DNA of 64,000 bases. Source: Bugula neritina (taxonomy: Eukaryota > Bryozoa > Gymnolaemata > Cheilostomatida > Bugulidae). The stretch lies in NCBI GenBank assembly GCA_964035545.1, contig OZ037766.1, forward strand, positions 8,131,722-8,195,721. Direction: 5' to 3'. This document shows, piece after piece, positions 1 to 11,904 of the stretch. The translations under genes were made by a program, and so were the position numbers. The stretch's first letter is position 1; each line of letters starts with the position of its first letter. The notes under the pieces are model-generated. The model was not told the origin of the DNA. It saw only the letters and a list, made by a program, of their open reading frames with translations, and ran no database searches.

Positions 1-271
1 AGAAGGAATGTGCCACATTTTTAATGATAAGTTTCCATGTATGCATCTATAGTCAGTAAATACATATTCAAAAATAATTTACAGTGGATTCAAAACAGGC
101 CTGCTTAAGCTGTCTGTGATAAGAATGTAGTATGGGTTTGTGCTGAGGCTGCTCTATTTGATCTAATGTTAACGTCTTCAATTGTCCGTGGTAAAAGAAA
201 GACTATTGTAATATTTATTTTTGGTTTGCCACTGTTGCCTCAAAATTTAAGCAGTTTATTAGCAAGAGTTA

Positions 272-648
272 AGGCCTGGCCTCACGATCGTGAAAATCAC
301 ACGAAACTCATTTGACAATTTCGTGAGTAATTCTCTCGTTATGACCAGCCACACACTCGTCGGACGAAACACCTAATAAATGTCAGTGATTGAGTCTTGC
401 ACAAGATACAAACAGCAGAAAATTGCCAAAAAGAGAACACGGTAGAAATAAAATAATTACTGTTGTTAAAATTCTATTTACCAATCAAATGGTGCTTATC
501 GTCGATTGTGATTTTTCGCCCATCGTCATCGTTGTGTACACCCAACGAAGACGATTTCGTTTGAATTTCCTCAAATTTTCTCGTACGATTGCTCTTTCGT
601 GTCAAATAGACGATTTCGTGTGATTCTCACGATCGTGAGGCCAGGCCT
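272..648. mobile_element. PIF/Harbinger-like MITE
   Basis: The two ends are near-perfect terminal inverted repeats of about 34 bp. Both begin AGGCCTGGCCTCACGATCGT and carry one visible mismatch within that length. The element is flanked by a direct TTA at 269-271 and 649-651. A three-base TWA target duplication together with GGCC-type termini is the known signature of PIF/Harbinger elements. The element is 377 bp and has no credible transposase, so it is a non-autonomous MITE. The interior repeats the motif ACGATTTCGT and is richer in CG dinucleotides than the flanks. It lies about 0.5 kb upstream of the TAF11 coding exon. Confidence 0.75.
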
Positions 649-1110
649 TTAGTCAGTAGATTTGTTTTGCAATGCTGTGTTTAACCAACTCTGATTCTCT
701 GCGAAAGCGTGACAGCCCAATCACTTTTAAGTGATAACTGCTAGTTTTCAATAATTGGTAATCATAACGTATAATCATAATAATTATGCAGACTCAAATA
801 AAGATTGAGATTATGGTTACCACATAACGTTGATTTTTTACTTCTAATTTGTTTTAAGGAGTTTATGAAAAGTTTAAGTTTATATATTCATAACTTCAAT
901 CATTGACCGGGTTTGACCATGACTGCATAGCTACATTTGTAACTATAAGCTACAGTTATGGCTTATTTAGATAAGACTTGACTAGCCATTCGAGGTTATT
1001 ATGAGCTGAATTGCTAAGATGTGCATTCTAGCAAAATATTGCCAACAGTTAGTGTTACAAACAATATGATTAAATAGTTCCCAAGGTGACACTTTAATTA
1101 TATTTTATAG
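649..1110. other. intergenic / upstream of TAF11, no gene seen
   Basis: This stretch is AT-rich and has no open frame with coding character. It should contain the TAF11 promoter, and perhaps a 5' non-coding exon, because the first coding exon is preceded by a good acceptor (TTTTATAG at 1103-1110). I could not place a transcription start. Confidence 0.4.
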
Positions 1111-1123
1111 GTCAGCTTTAGAA

Positions 1124-2281
1124 ATGGCTGATGAACCACCAGCTAAGGCGCAATGCTTAGACGAAAATGCTGCTGACATGTTTCCTAGTAATAGTGACAG
1201 TAAAGCAGAACCCTCTACTAGTTCAGCTGAACCATCAACTGGAGAAAAAGCTGTAGACATAGAGCAAATGCGGAAGGATAGGCAGATGAAAAAGGAGGAG
1301 GAACGAAAACGCATGCAGTAGGTGTCACATTTTTTGTAAATGAAACTTTGCATTATTAGTAACCCAATTTATTTGTTTTTGTTATATACACACACTCACA
1401 CTCACAAGCAAGGTTACCATAGATATCTTGTCCAAAAAATGAACAGGTTCAGATAAATTTTGCAGTTTTTTTTTTCAATAGATGCATTATGTATGTCCAG
1501 TTCTGACAGTTGTCCAAAGGTATAGAATTGCAAATGGATTGAATTTTTTTATCTGCAGGATTCTGGTGTCTAATTTTTCCGAAGAGCAGCTAAACAGATA
1601 TGAAATGTATAGAAGGGCCTGTTTTCCTAAAGCATCAGTAAAACGGGTAAGTTATACTAACAGGTTTGTGCTAATGCTTAAGATCAATTTAGATTTATCA
1701 CTCACAAAGTCATAATAACTTGTTTATCATGTGCTAGTGCAATTTAAACAGATTTTTTAAAAACACCCTGTGTGCATTATTAATGAATCACTTGCTTGCT
1801 TGTCTTACTGAAATATGTAGGCTTTCGATCAATTGTGTTAAACATGATGTGATAACTCACTATATCAGAATCACTAAAGCTAGTTTCTATGTACAATAAG
1901 AAACATATAAATACTCTAACATGCATACTTGAATACTATAAGTATATTGTAAAATATTTAGTTGATGCAAACGATTACTGGAACATCAGTGTCTCAGAAT
2001 GTGGTTATTGCAATGGCTGGTATCTCTAAAGTTTACGTTGGTGAGATAGTTGAACAAGGTAAGTATTAGAGCTTTTAAACAACTTTGAACATGTAATTTA
2101 TTACAGCTTCACAATACATGCTTATCTTAGAGTTCGATTGCTGTTTGTAGCATTAGACGTGAAAGACCAATGGGGAGAGACTGGACCTATTAAACCAAAA
2201 CATGTAAGAGAGGCTGTTAGATTGCTTAAAGAAAAAACAAATATTCCAAATTGTAAAAAGTCAGTATCCATTCATAGGTAA
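1124..2281 (+). CDS. TAF11: TAF11, TFIID subunit 11
   Basis: TAF11 is a histone-fold subunit of the general transcription factor TFIID; it pairs with TAF13 in the nucleus. Four coding exons were reconstructed: 1124-1317, 1559-1646, 1962-2058 and 2151-2281 (510 nt, 169 aa), with agreeing phases (2, 0, 1) and GT-AG junctions. Residues 1-65 are a poorly conserved, Ser/Glu/Lys-rich, disordered leader ending in a [10 protein letters not shown]-type basic stretch. From residue 66 the TAFII28 histone fold is unmistakable: [20 protein letters not shown], then [20 protein letters not shown], then the EALDV-like and [13 protein letters not shown] helices. The exon-1 donor is CA|GTAGGT; reading through it would give an immediate stop. 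The start is the first ATG of the exon, although the frame stays open back to the acceptor at 1110. At 169 aa the protein is somewhat shorter than the human one, mostly in the leader. The last codons (SVSIHR) differ from vertebrate ends; a further splice at CATAG|GTAATA is possible. Confidence 0.95.
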
Positions 2282-3790
2282 TACTTGCACTGTTTTAGTT
2301 ACCTGTATATAGTATTGTAATGGTATTACTCATCTGTAATTATTTTTGTAGGAAGTCTTGTCAGTTTTTATTTTTATTGCTGAAAATTTGGCTCATTTTT
2401 TGTGAAATAAATGTACATTATATTTGAATCATAATACAGGTAATTGTTTAATAGCATTACTTATCAAAAGCCTGAATAGCAGTCAAAGGTTGAAAATAAT
2501 AAGTTGACTCATTTAGCTTTAAAGCAGCTGCAAGTTTTTTTCAGATAACTAAAATGAAATGTACTAAATATACTTATCGCTTAATTAGTAAGTATTAGAA
2601 AAATAAAGACAGTAAATAAGTTATCAGTTGTATAATTCTAAGCTGCAAGTTCCTGGGTTTTCCTAATAAACTCTCTGAGTTTGCTAAGTAAACTGTTATA
2701 CTGTTTACTGAGATTCTTATAAAATATTCCATAATTAGCAACTAGTATGAGTATGACAATGATGTATAAGAAGACTTGAAGTGTATTGAATCTATATTGC
2801 CCAGCAACAGGAGTACTACAAAATGATTTCTATAGAATTGTCTAGTTACTAATGAGTCCATTATTTGTGTTTAAATTTTATATTGTGAAAAGCATATTTT
2901 TGAAAAGCATTATGCTGAGTGTAATGGGTAAACCTTGATTTTTATTTTAATTGTGCAAAGAATCTCAAGAAGACCTTGACACTCTTGTGACACCAACTGC
3001 TGCCTGTATTGTAACTAATCATTTATCTAGCCATGTGCTAAGCAAACCTACTTTCAAATATACCACTACTAACTGACATGAATAGATAGTTATATTATCA
3101 CAACAATAATACTCAGTCTTTAACTAAGTCTTTACACTACATAATATTATACATTGAACTATAACTAGGAAGTTTTAGTTCGTTGATATTATACACTTAT
3201 ACGAGGCTTAACTAAACAATAATTATATCACCCACTGCATGTGATTTCGGATTTATCTACACATGAATCAAAACTGTTTATTTTGGTCAGAATTGGATTT
3301 GCTGTGTAATTTCTATTATGCATGTGCTGAATTAAACATGTATAAAACTCCAATGTGATAAGGAAAGCTATATTTGCAAAGCTATGATTCCTTGCATGCA
3401 TATACTATAAATAACTTAAAAATACAAAATTCTAACGTATAACATCAAATTAGTTTATTGCTAAACAATGCTTCATCCTACACTATGCAGCTAATGTGCA
3501 GTAAACAATACATTGTCAAGTTATTTACTTATAAAACAAGTTAACTACTGAATCAAAAAGCAACAAGTTGTTGTATAACGGCAGCAGCATACATGAAGTC
3601 TTCAACATTCTAATATCATAATTTATATTATTCAAGTAAAGTACAGCATTGCATTCTGAGTACTTTATGGTAGAATAAAAATTAATTAACATGTTGGTTA
3701 TGCACTAGATTGTGAGCTTCAGCATGGTTCAAATTTTTAGTGAAACTAAATCTTGTATTCAGTTATTCACAACTTTGCAGAGCCAGAAGC
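2282..3790. other. intergenic, no gene seen
   Basis: The sequence between TAF11 and the converging minus-strand gene is AT-rich. It should hold the TAF11 3' UTR; AATAAA-like hexamers occur around 2600. I see no exon, RNA gene or clear repeat here. Confidence 0.4.
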
Positions 3791-3801
3791 TTTTTATTCA
3801 C

Positions 3802-4331
3802 TTAAATTTTCTCACACACTCTAATATTAGCCTGTAGCGCTAAGGCTACATTTAGAAATGTGTGAGGCAAATCGTCCAAGTCAATAACATCACCAGGTGA
3901 TAAATCTTCTTCGTATACACCTACTTCTACAACTTCATTGAAATTGCCATTGTCGTCTTTACTCACATCTCCTTTTTCAGTAGCCATTGCCACTGCACCA
4001 CTAATGCTATATCGAGAGTAAAATACTCCAATAATGTCACCAGATTGCACTTCTATTTGCTCTTCTTCTTCGATTTCTTTGGTTTGAAAATCAATTACAC
4101 CTGGAGTTAGTTCGTTATAGTCTACAAGCTGAAATTTATTTCCTTCAAGTTTTCGCCATACACTGGCATAAAGTGGAACAATTGGTTGTTTTCTGTAGTA
4201 ATCCCATCGAACTAGAGTCCCGGGCAGTTCAAACTTCTCGGAGAGAAGAAGTACTAATTTATTTGAGCTTGTCTCTGGCAGATCTCTTGGCTGACGTCCA
4301 AGCTTCTGTAACTTCATTTTCTGCTCCTTCT
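3802..4331 (-). CDS. Unrecognised protein, last exon (171+ aa)
   Basis: A single open exon on the minus strand encodes 171 residues from the first in-frame ATG. The frame continues upstream as K-E-Q-K to a plausible acceptor (TTTTAG) near 4332, so at least one more 5' exon probably exists; I could not find it. I do not recognise the family. Visible landmarks are LPGTLVRWDYYRKQ, then PLYASVWRKLEGNKF, then an acidic stretch, IEVQSGDIIGVFYSR, a second acidic stretch, LSPGDVIDLDDLP and a C-terminal hydrophobic ALALQANIRV strand. The alternation of short beta-like strands with G-D turns suggests a compact beta-sandwich domain. It looks like uncharacterised, often secreted invertebrate proteins, but that resemblance is from memory only. 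No signal peptide or membrane segment is visible in this exon. The stop (3802-3804) is followed after three bases by AATAAA (3793-3798 on the reverse strand), which supports a genuine 3' terminal exon. Confidence 0.7.
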
Positions 4332-7300
4332 AAAACTTGAAAACATATCACCATATAAGGCTTCACAGCAATGAGTAATCAAAGGGTATAATTATATTAC
4401 ATAATAATGTAACTGGTACCATATTTTATTCCTATAAACTAGTGAATGATAAAGTTTTGGCCTGCCAGTTGGGTTTAAACTCCCTTTACTCATTGGATAA
4501 ACTACTTCATTATAACATACTAAACTTATCTTTTTACATTATAATACCCTTTCCATTCCTCTCTCTTTAATACAAAATAATTATATTAACATAATATTAT
4601 ATATCATTTGCTAAGAAAAGCTCGTAATTATATCATATCTGTACCCTTACCAGCTATGGAAGTATTCTACATCTAAGTATCATTACATGTTTAATCTCTA
4701 GTTCAAACTCTTATTACTATCTCCTTGAAAAAAAACTTGCATAGTTACAACAATGTTATCTAGAAACGAAATATTATGGTAATTAAATGCATAATAAGCT
4801 ATGAGATCAATGAGTCCTTAGTCACAGGCCACTCTCCCTGAGTGCTTGTCTCCACTCTTTATAAGCTAATCTTACTAGGAACTCTGACAGTGGACTATAA
4901 AGATGATATAATTTCAAATTCTAGTTGGTAAACTTTAAAGAATATGGTTACTTTCATAGCACGCATGCAGCTTTGGAGCATGTATAAATGCAACACCCAA
5001 TGAAGCCGCAGTTGTGCAAATAAACATCTGCGAAACAGTCAGTTTTATATGCTTTATAATATAAATATATATGCATGATTATAATAACTTGCCTAACACC
5101 ACAATATGCTTTATAAGTAACACAGAAATGATTGTTTTCGTGAGCTGCTGTTGGAATTCATATTGAGTGCCCATAAGTTAACTATTGCCTTCATGTTGAT
5201 TGATGAGTGTGCATTATATGTAGTGTATATATGACTTAAAATTGCTCAATATTTTCATCACATATTGATATATTTTAGATTTTCTTTTATGATTAATCTA
5301 CTTTGATTTTTTGTAATAAATAGTAAACAGGGTATATAATATTTTGCAGAAAGGTAAGGTTTATTACTTACTATATAATATGTTATAGTAGAGCAATATG
5401 GGGTATCATTAATACTCAACATTACTAGTCAAAAGCATGCAATGAAATAAACGATTTACTTTGAAGACAAAATTTCAAAATTTTCTCAACATCTGCTAGC
5501 CAAATGCTACTTCTATTCAGTCTCATGATAGTGTATTTTAAACCATCTTTAGAAGAGTGCACTGTTAGCAACATTTCATCAGATTCTAATGCCATAAAGT
5601 AGATAAATGTGACATTCTACATATTATTTTTTTCTATGGAGTTTCTTGAATTTTTTTTTATAGTATCATAAAGCAACAAGCTGTTTATTAGATATTTAGC
5701 AACAAAATATGTTTTTATCCAATTCGTGAAGTAGCTTTTCAATAAATCCAACAGAGTTGTTACTCTTTCAACATGCCACTTGCAAATCACTTGATCTATT
5801 ACTGATTAGTCAATAATGCTATAAATTATAAGCTCAAGCACTATAATTATTTTACTTTCATGTGCACCAACAGCGGCAAGGGCATATAGTAACTAGCCAA
5901 CTTCATTGCAATACAACAAAAGGAACTTTTGTTAGATAAGTCATAGGATAATGCTTTTTTTCATTACTGTTAAGTGGAATATATTATAAAGCATACTGTG
6001 CCTCATAAATATTATGAAGGAAATTAATAGGCACAAGTTTTAAAGAAATCTTCGTAGGGCAATTAATTATGTTTTAGATTATTTGCTGACTATTAGTATT
6101 ACTACTTCCAAAGAGTTATATTTTTAGTTATTGGCAAATTATTCCAGACACAAATTTAATTTTTCTAACTTTCTACTATAGTGAGCTTCACCATACCTTA
6201 TAGTTAGAAAAGCTCCTCCAGTTGGTAAAGTTCACTGTATAGTTTAGCCAAAAGTTGTGTTAACATTACTGTATATCAGTTTGTATAGAAATGGTGCTGT
6301 CTTGGAAATACATGTGCTATATAGGCTATTATATCTGTTATCTGATGATGCTGGGTAATTAATTGCAACAACTTAAATGTAAACAAGGCGAGCAAAAATA
6401 GATATTCATCATTCATTAACTGTCAGATTCAGCACGGGCTGTGAAGTTGCCTCTTATTGGCTGTAACTGAATGCTACGTGTTGTATAGCTACTTTTGATT
6501 CATTAGTGTTAAAGCAACCATTGAAAATAGTGATGTGGAACTATAAAAATAGAAAGGTTTATATAGTAACTGTTGTTGTCATACTACATGGTTGAAGCTT
6601 TTGTGTAAATAACAAAAATAATTTGCATTATAAATCTTCCTTATAATAATTATTATTTTTATATCATACTAAAACATTGCATAATATATTAGCTAAGATT
6701 AGTAAAGCATTAGATACGAATTTTAATTATAATAATTATAGAAATTACGTTGACTGTAGTAACAGAAATTAAACTACGAATTGTGGGTAAGAATTTATTA
6801 CAGTTTTCAATGCACAGCTTATCACTAAAACCTATTAACATCCTTATACTAAAAGTTCTATTAAAACTATCTGCTGCTATTATAATGAAAATATAATTAA
6901 TTATAGAAACTGAATTTATTGGAATGAGTTGTTAGACAGAGCAGTGTAATGTAATCATATATAAGCAATCATCTAATTAGTTAAGAGGTTGTTTATTTGT
7001 AAGAATTAGTGAGCATATTTTGACACTTCCTTTACAAGTTCATTGACCAGCAAACAAATTATACTAACTATTTGCATGAATTTCCTCATGAGTAAGTACT
7101 AGTAGTGCTATGCATCTTTATTCAGTATAATATTAAAAATAGTAACATAATTGTGACTAAAAATAGTAACACAATTGAGACTCAAACTTGTTTTTTGTTT
7201 GTTAAGCAGTTCACAACATACTTATGCTTTCAACATTTAGAGTTTGACAAACAAAAATATTATCAATTACAAAACCAGCCATTGTTTGCAAATTTGTGGC

Positions 7301-8341
7301 CAGTAACGTAGAATATTTTGTAAGCAAAATAAGCCAATTGTAGTTTCATGAAGCTGCAATTGAGTTGCAGCAGATAAACAGTTCTCTGTTCTACACACTC
7401 AAGTTACATGAGTATCTCCAAGAAGCAAGAGGTTTAGGAACTACACTTTATAGCACTGTATCCTTTTATTGAATCCACTAAATGCTTTATTGAGGAAGGA
7501 TTGACTATACTGCTTTATCAAAGTAACTCTGTTTACAGTATATGATTATCGCTGACATGCATGCATATTACAAGACAGATTACATCAGCAGACTTATTAT
7601 TCTGTAGAGTTACATGCAGTTATATGTAAATGGAATGTAATACTTACGTAATGCCTTAAATATAATGACTTGTATACGATCAACGAGGAACTTCTTTTCT
7701 TCTAAAGTTACAAACTATAACTTTCAAAATTCTTAGAATCTTCCCTGATAGATACTAAAATGTACAATAAGCAAAGGTTGAATATGAGAAACTGTGTAAG
7801 CAAAACTGTTTGCACTATCAAATCTAATCCTTCAATACATTTCAATCTGACCCTGTTTAGTTGAAGTTATATACTGAAATCCTTTGCCAACAACTAAACA
7901 GCCTGCTGCAAGTTATATAGGCCAGCTATTATAAATCAATATTAGTTACTGCTGCTATACTAAGTCTCCTACAAATACGCTAATGTATGTAGTCAGGGTG
8001 TTATCAAACAACAGCTGAGCACATGAATTCTATAAAGCTCTTGAGAAATCTAGTGCGTCTAGGCTTTACACATCACCATGAATCATACACAGTGTGTAAA
8101 CACCACAGTGCATAGCTCAGCATGCAACTTGCATATTTCATCTATTCTAGTTATATTTTCAAAAATTGAAGATATGCGTGTTAGCATTTGAGAAGTTTGA
8201 TACCTTGCAGTGTTGTAGAAACAAGAAAGCAAATTGTAAACCATAAAAAATAATATAATTGTACATGTTATGACAAAATTAGTTGTTGCAACAAAAATTA
8301 AAAAGTCTCTAATAATCACGCCTGTATTACACTTAGGAGCA

Positions 8342-8490
8342 GCAGTGGAGAAACTGAGATGGCCTAAGTTCTTTAAAAAATTGTATTAAACTTTGCTATG
8401 AAGCCCGGGTTAAAATTCTAGAGGGAACATAACTTCTTTTGCTACATTTCAAATCTAGAACACGGGCTTATCTCAATTTCCCCAAACTGC
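8342..8490. repeat. nested imperfect inverted repeat
   Basis: The outer arms are 8342-8360 and 8470-8490 (GCAGTGGAGAAACTGAGAT against the reverse complement GCAGTTTGGGGAAATTGAGAT). The inner arms are 8401-8422 and 8454-8469, sharing AAGCCCG and TCTAGA blocks. The result is a fold-back of about 150 bp. It may be a degraded MITE or a snapback element. No target-site duplication was identified. Confidence 0.5.
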
Positions 8491-9061
8491 ACCTACATCT
8501 TACCAAAAATGTTCACAGCATAGCTTGTCTTACAGCTCAATAACTTACCAGTTGGGAGTAGAAGAAACAAGGTGAAACTGAGAACTGAGTCAACTGATAA
8601 CGAAACAGAAACAGATTTGTTGATGAAACTAGATAAGTGTAGCGAAAGGATGCAGGTGATGCATCATATCCTTGATCATACTAACTGCTTGCCACACAGC
8701 CAACACTCTACAATAACTACACTCTGCAGTTGCATGCAGTTGCACAAAGGGTACCCTGTGCCTGTTAGTAGTAATAAATCAAATAGCAGCAGTTCATATA
8801 TTGTATAACTTTATTGACCTTCATCACTATTAATTAGGCTAGAGCTGTGACTAGGGCTGTGTCGGTATATCAAACACGCACAGCCTATAACATCTTAACT
8901 AGATACGTGATTATAATATAATCAATATTAAACGTACTGGTATTAATGCAGTAACTAAATGCAACAACAAGTTGTATATACTCATATGTATTGCTATAAT
9001 CCCAGAAACTTTACAGATGTGAACTGCAAAAAGGTTAGGACTATTTCTTTTTCATAGTCTT

Positions 9062-9092
9062 ACACTCACACACACTCATGCACACACACACA
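9062..9092. repeat. CA-rich microsatellite
   Basis: Imperfect run of CA dinucleotides with interspersed CTCA and TG units, such as CACACACACTCATGCACACA. It is a simple repeat with no gene association. Confidence 0.7.
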
Positions 9093-9180
9093 ATGTCAAA
9101 ATAAAAACATAATTATTATCTAGGTTAGTAATACCAAAACTGACACTGAATTGAAGTTAGCAATACAAGATATAGCCATC

Positions 9181-9212
9181 ATTATCAGTTATATTATGAT
9201 ATAACTGATAAT
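9181..9212. repeat. perfect 14-bp hairpin
   Basis: The 14-base arm ATTATCAGTTATAT (9181-9194) is followed by the four-base loop TATG and then by its exact reverse complement (9199-9212). It is AT-rich and isolated, with no adjacent gene. Confidence 0.7.
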
Positions 9213-10729
9213 AGTATAAATTACCAAAAACAATAATTATAGTTAGAGAAACAAGTAAGGATGTTTTAGGTTAAATAGCATTTTACTGATGAATGAAAAT
9301 ACTTCCTCTATAATTGATAAGAAATAGATATATGTGCATGTTGAAGAGTATGTCCATTATAGCCGGAGAAATGAAGAAATGTTTAATGGTTGGTTAGTTA
9401 TATTGTCTTGTATTTGCCGATTGTCTACTAGTTGAACTCTATTTTTATTAAAAACATCCTTTCACAGTTATTCCTAATGTGAAAAAACAGATACAAATTT
9501 TCCGACTGGAAAATAAAAAAATTGAAGCAAACATAAAATTCTAGAGCCAAATTTATGGAGGCACTTAAAATTTTTATGGTCAATTGGCTTTTGCATATTA
9601 GAACATTATATTGCTTTGCAGTTTCACAAGCAATGTTTATAATTTTGAAGCGTGTATTTTGTCTGTTATCTGTACCAGGAGCAACTCAAGCTGATACTAG
9701 CATGGCTTGTATGGGTGGCGGCTGAAAAAACGTGCTGCTTACTGATAACTCCATTATCTTTATATGACATTTTGCAAAAAGTAATGTAAGACCAGTAAGG
9801 GTAAATAATCTTCTTAGAACTGCCTATAGTGAACATGTATTTCGACTGCATAGTTGGCCTCTAGAATTCCTACCAGTTGTAACACAATGCATACAACTGC
9901 TCAGAACCCTATGCTGTAAGTTACAAGCTGCTGTAATTATATCAACAGTCATGTATATTTTTATTTCGGGCCATTCTATAAACAAAATCTTTCTTATGCA
10001 TAATGGGCGTAATATGGTTATGTGTGAAGTCATTCCATTGAGGTGCAAGAAACATGTACATCATTTTCATTTGCTTGAAGCATGCGGCTTACTAAATGTA
10101 TTCTAATAAATATAAAATATCCAAGTATTCGGCTAGCTGTTATAAAATAATTATTATACGTTTTATTATTCTCTCTATTTGTATACTATATATACAAGTA
10201 GAATGAATAAAGTATATAGCATAGTATCACCCTAAAGACTGAAAGTTTGGTTTAGTACTTAGTTAATAGTGCAACTCTCTTGTATACTTTAGTACCTAAA
10301 ATATAATATAGGTAGGTTTCAATGAATAGGTAGCTTACATACTGGTGTAACTACTTGAGATGATTGTTATAGTATGGGAAGAGTGCTAACTTGTGCTAAT
10401 TATTACTTAATCAACCTTTATAAATGTAGTTTCTAATGTGCATACTGTACGGCTGCACACAGTATGCAGGCAGCATGTATAAGATATACTGTATACTACT
10501 ACGCAACAGGTTAGCTGGTATTTATTTATAAATTCAAAGGTTAATTATTATACTGTCTAGCGCTGGTTGTGTTGAAGAAAAGTAATAGTTATAAAAATAT
10601 TTCTAAATCAACCAATCTAATAGACACCATGTGTAAATTATAACGTTAAAAGGCACAATTTAATAAAATTTAAAATTCTCAATTTAAGCCAAACTCCAAG
10701 TAGTGGTATCACTATTATTTATATAACAC

Positions 10730-11045
10730 CTAGTAACAGGGCATCAGCCTGCAAGAGCACAAAAAGAAGCAGTAACTGTTTTGAGGAAGAAGAGAAGGCT
10801 GGGATAGGAATGTACGAAGGTGACAATGAGGAGAACATAAAAAGAATCTGCAACATTTTGTAGGCAAGTAATAATGAAGAAGATCAAAGCATATGACTGG
10901 ACAAATACCACAAGAGCGGAATATGAAAGCATGGACCAAAGAAACAGAGTGGAAATCGTGGATTGAGTTGGTTGCGCAGAACCTGTTACTTGCAAGGACT
11001 AAAACCAATTGGGTGAGAAATGGTAAGAAACCCAGTAACAGGGCT
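10730..11045. mobile_element. possible decayed retroelement fragment
   Basis: This is a purine-rich, less AT-rich island. The near-identical words CCTAGTAACAGGGC (about 10731) and CCCAGTAACAGGGC (about 11033) sit at its two edges. Plus-strand translation in one frame gives a charged, Trp-containing segment broken by stops (for example YDWTNTTRAEYESMDQRN and then a stop). That is the look of decayed reverse-transcriptase-like coding DNA, but no catalytic motif is visible, so the assignment is tentative. Confidence 0.25.
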
Positions 11046-11904
11046 GTTTTCAGACACGCATATTTCACTATTCTGTATTCACTGATTATAGCTTATTTTA
11101 TTGTTATGCATTGTACAAGTCCCCCCAAATAATTTTAGGAGTAGATAATTGCTTAGATCAGGTATTTGAATAGGCAGCATTAGAACTAAATTCAATGTTT
11201 TTTACTGTTGTTTTTAAATAAACAAATGTGGCGCAGTCTAAATTACTGTACTGCAGAGAAATAATTAAACTTTGCTAAGTACATAAATCAAATAAAGAAA
11301 TTAAATAAAATGTTAACAAATTAGATTAAAAACTAATGAATCCATAAATATTATATACTAATGATACGTTAGGGTTGTAAAAAAGACTTTCACTTACATT
11401 TAAACATTCATGATAAATTAAAAATAAAATATACATACACTATTATTTATGTATGGTAGTTGACTGTAATCCTGCATAGAACCGGCTGTACAAGGTTGAG
11501 CACATATAGCTATATAAAGCTATTTCAACTTTCTGGCAAAGTTGAAAGTGCACAAGATAAGATAAAAACATGACATAAAAATATAGTAAATAATTATTGT
11601 AACAAGAAGTCTGCAACTCAAAATACTAGTACATAATATCATACAGATTAATAAGAAGTTTATATTATATGAAATAGCAAGCAAAACTGTTGCGAACCGG
11701 AGTTATCTCCTCTACATCACAAATTGTATTCATTTTAGTGAGATGCATTATGGCTGTGAATTTGTGAATAAAAGTTGCTGAGCAGTCTCAGTAAGAATTT
11801 TTCAAGTGTTTGGGAGCATCTCACATATACCAAACAGATTGAAACAAAGCAAGGCATCATACACTAGAAATGTGCATTATAAGTTTCAACAGTTATAATG
11901 ATAG

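Larger units (their letters stand above)
4332..11904. other. 7.6 kb AT-rich region, no supported gene
   Basis: This long stretch holds no exon I can support on either strand. It must include any upstream exons of the minus-strand gene ending at 3802 and the 3' UTR of the rhodanese gene. Visible structures are a nested inverted repeat (8342-8490), a CA-rich microsatellite (about 9062-9092), a perfect hairpin (9181-9212) and a purine-rich relic (10730-11045). Several 60-110 codon open frames exist but have biased AT-rich composition and no recognisable domain. Confidence 0.4.

Noticed and set aside
390-623. 77-codon open frame
   Set aside because: It lies wholly inside the Harbinger-like MITE and is made of its repeated words; no transposase motif.
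8572-8808. 78-codon plus-strand frame with mixed composition
   Set aside because: Starts at GTG rather than ATG, has no recognisable domain and no convincing splice partners.
9666-10048. Two overlapping minus-strand frames of 61 and 74 codons
   Set aside because: Cys/His/Ile-rich low-quality translations in AT-rich DNA, with no homology I can recall and no splice structure linking them.
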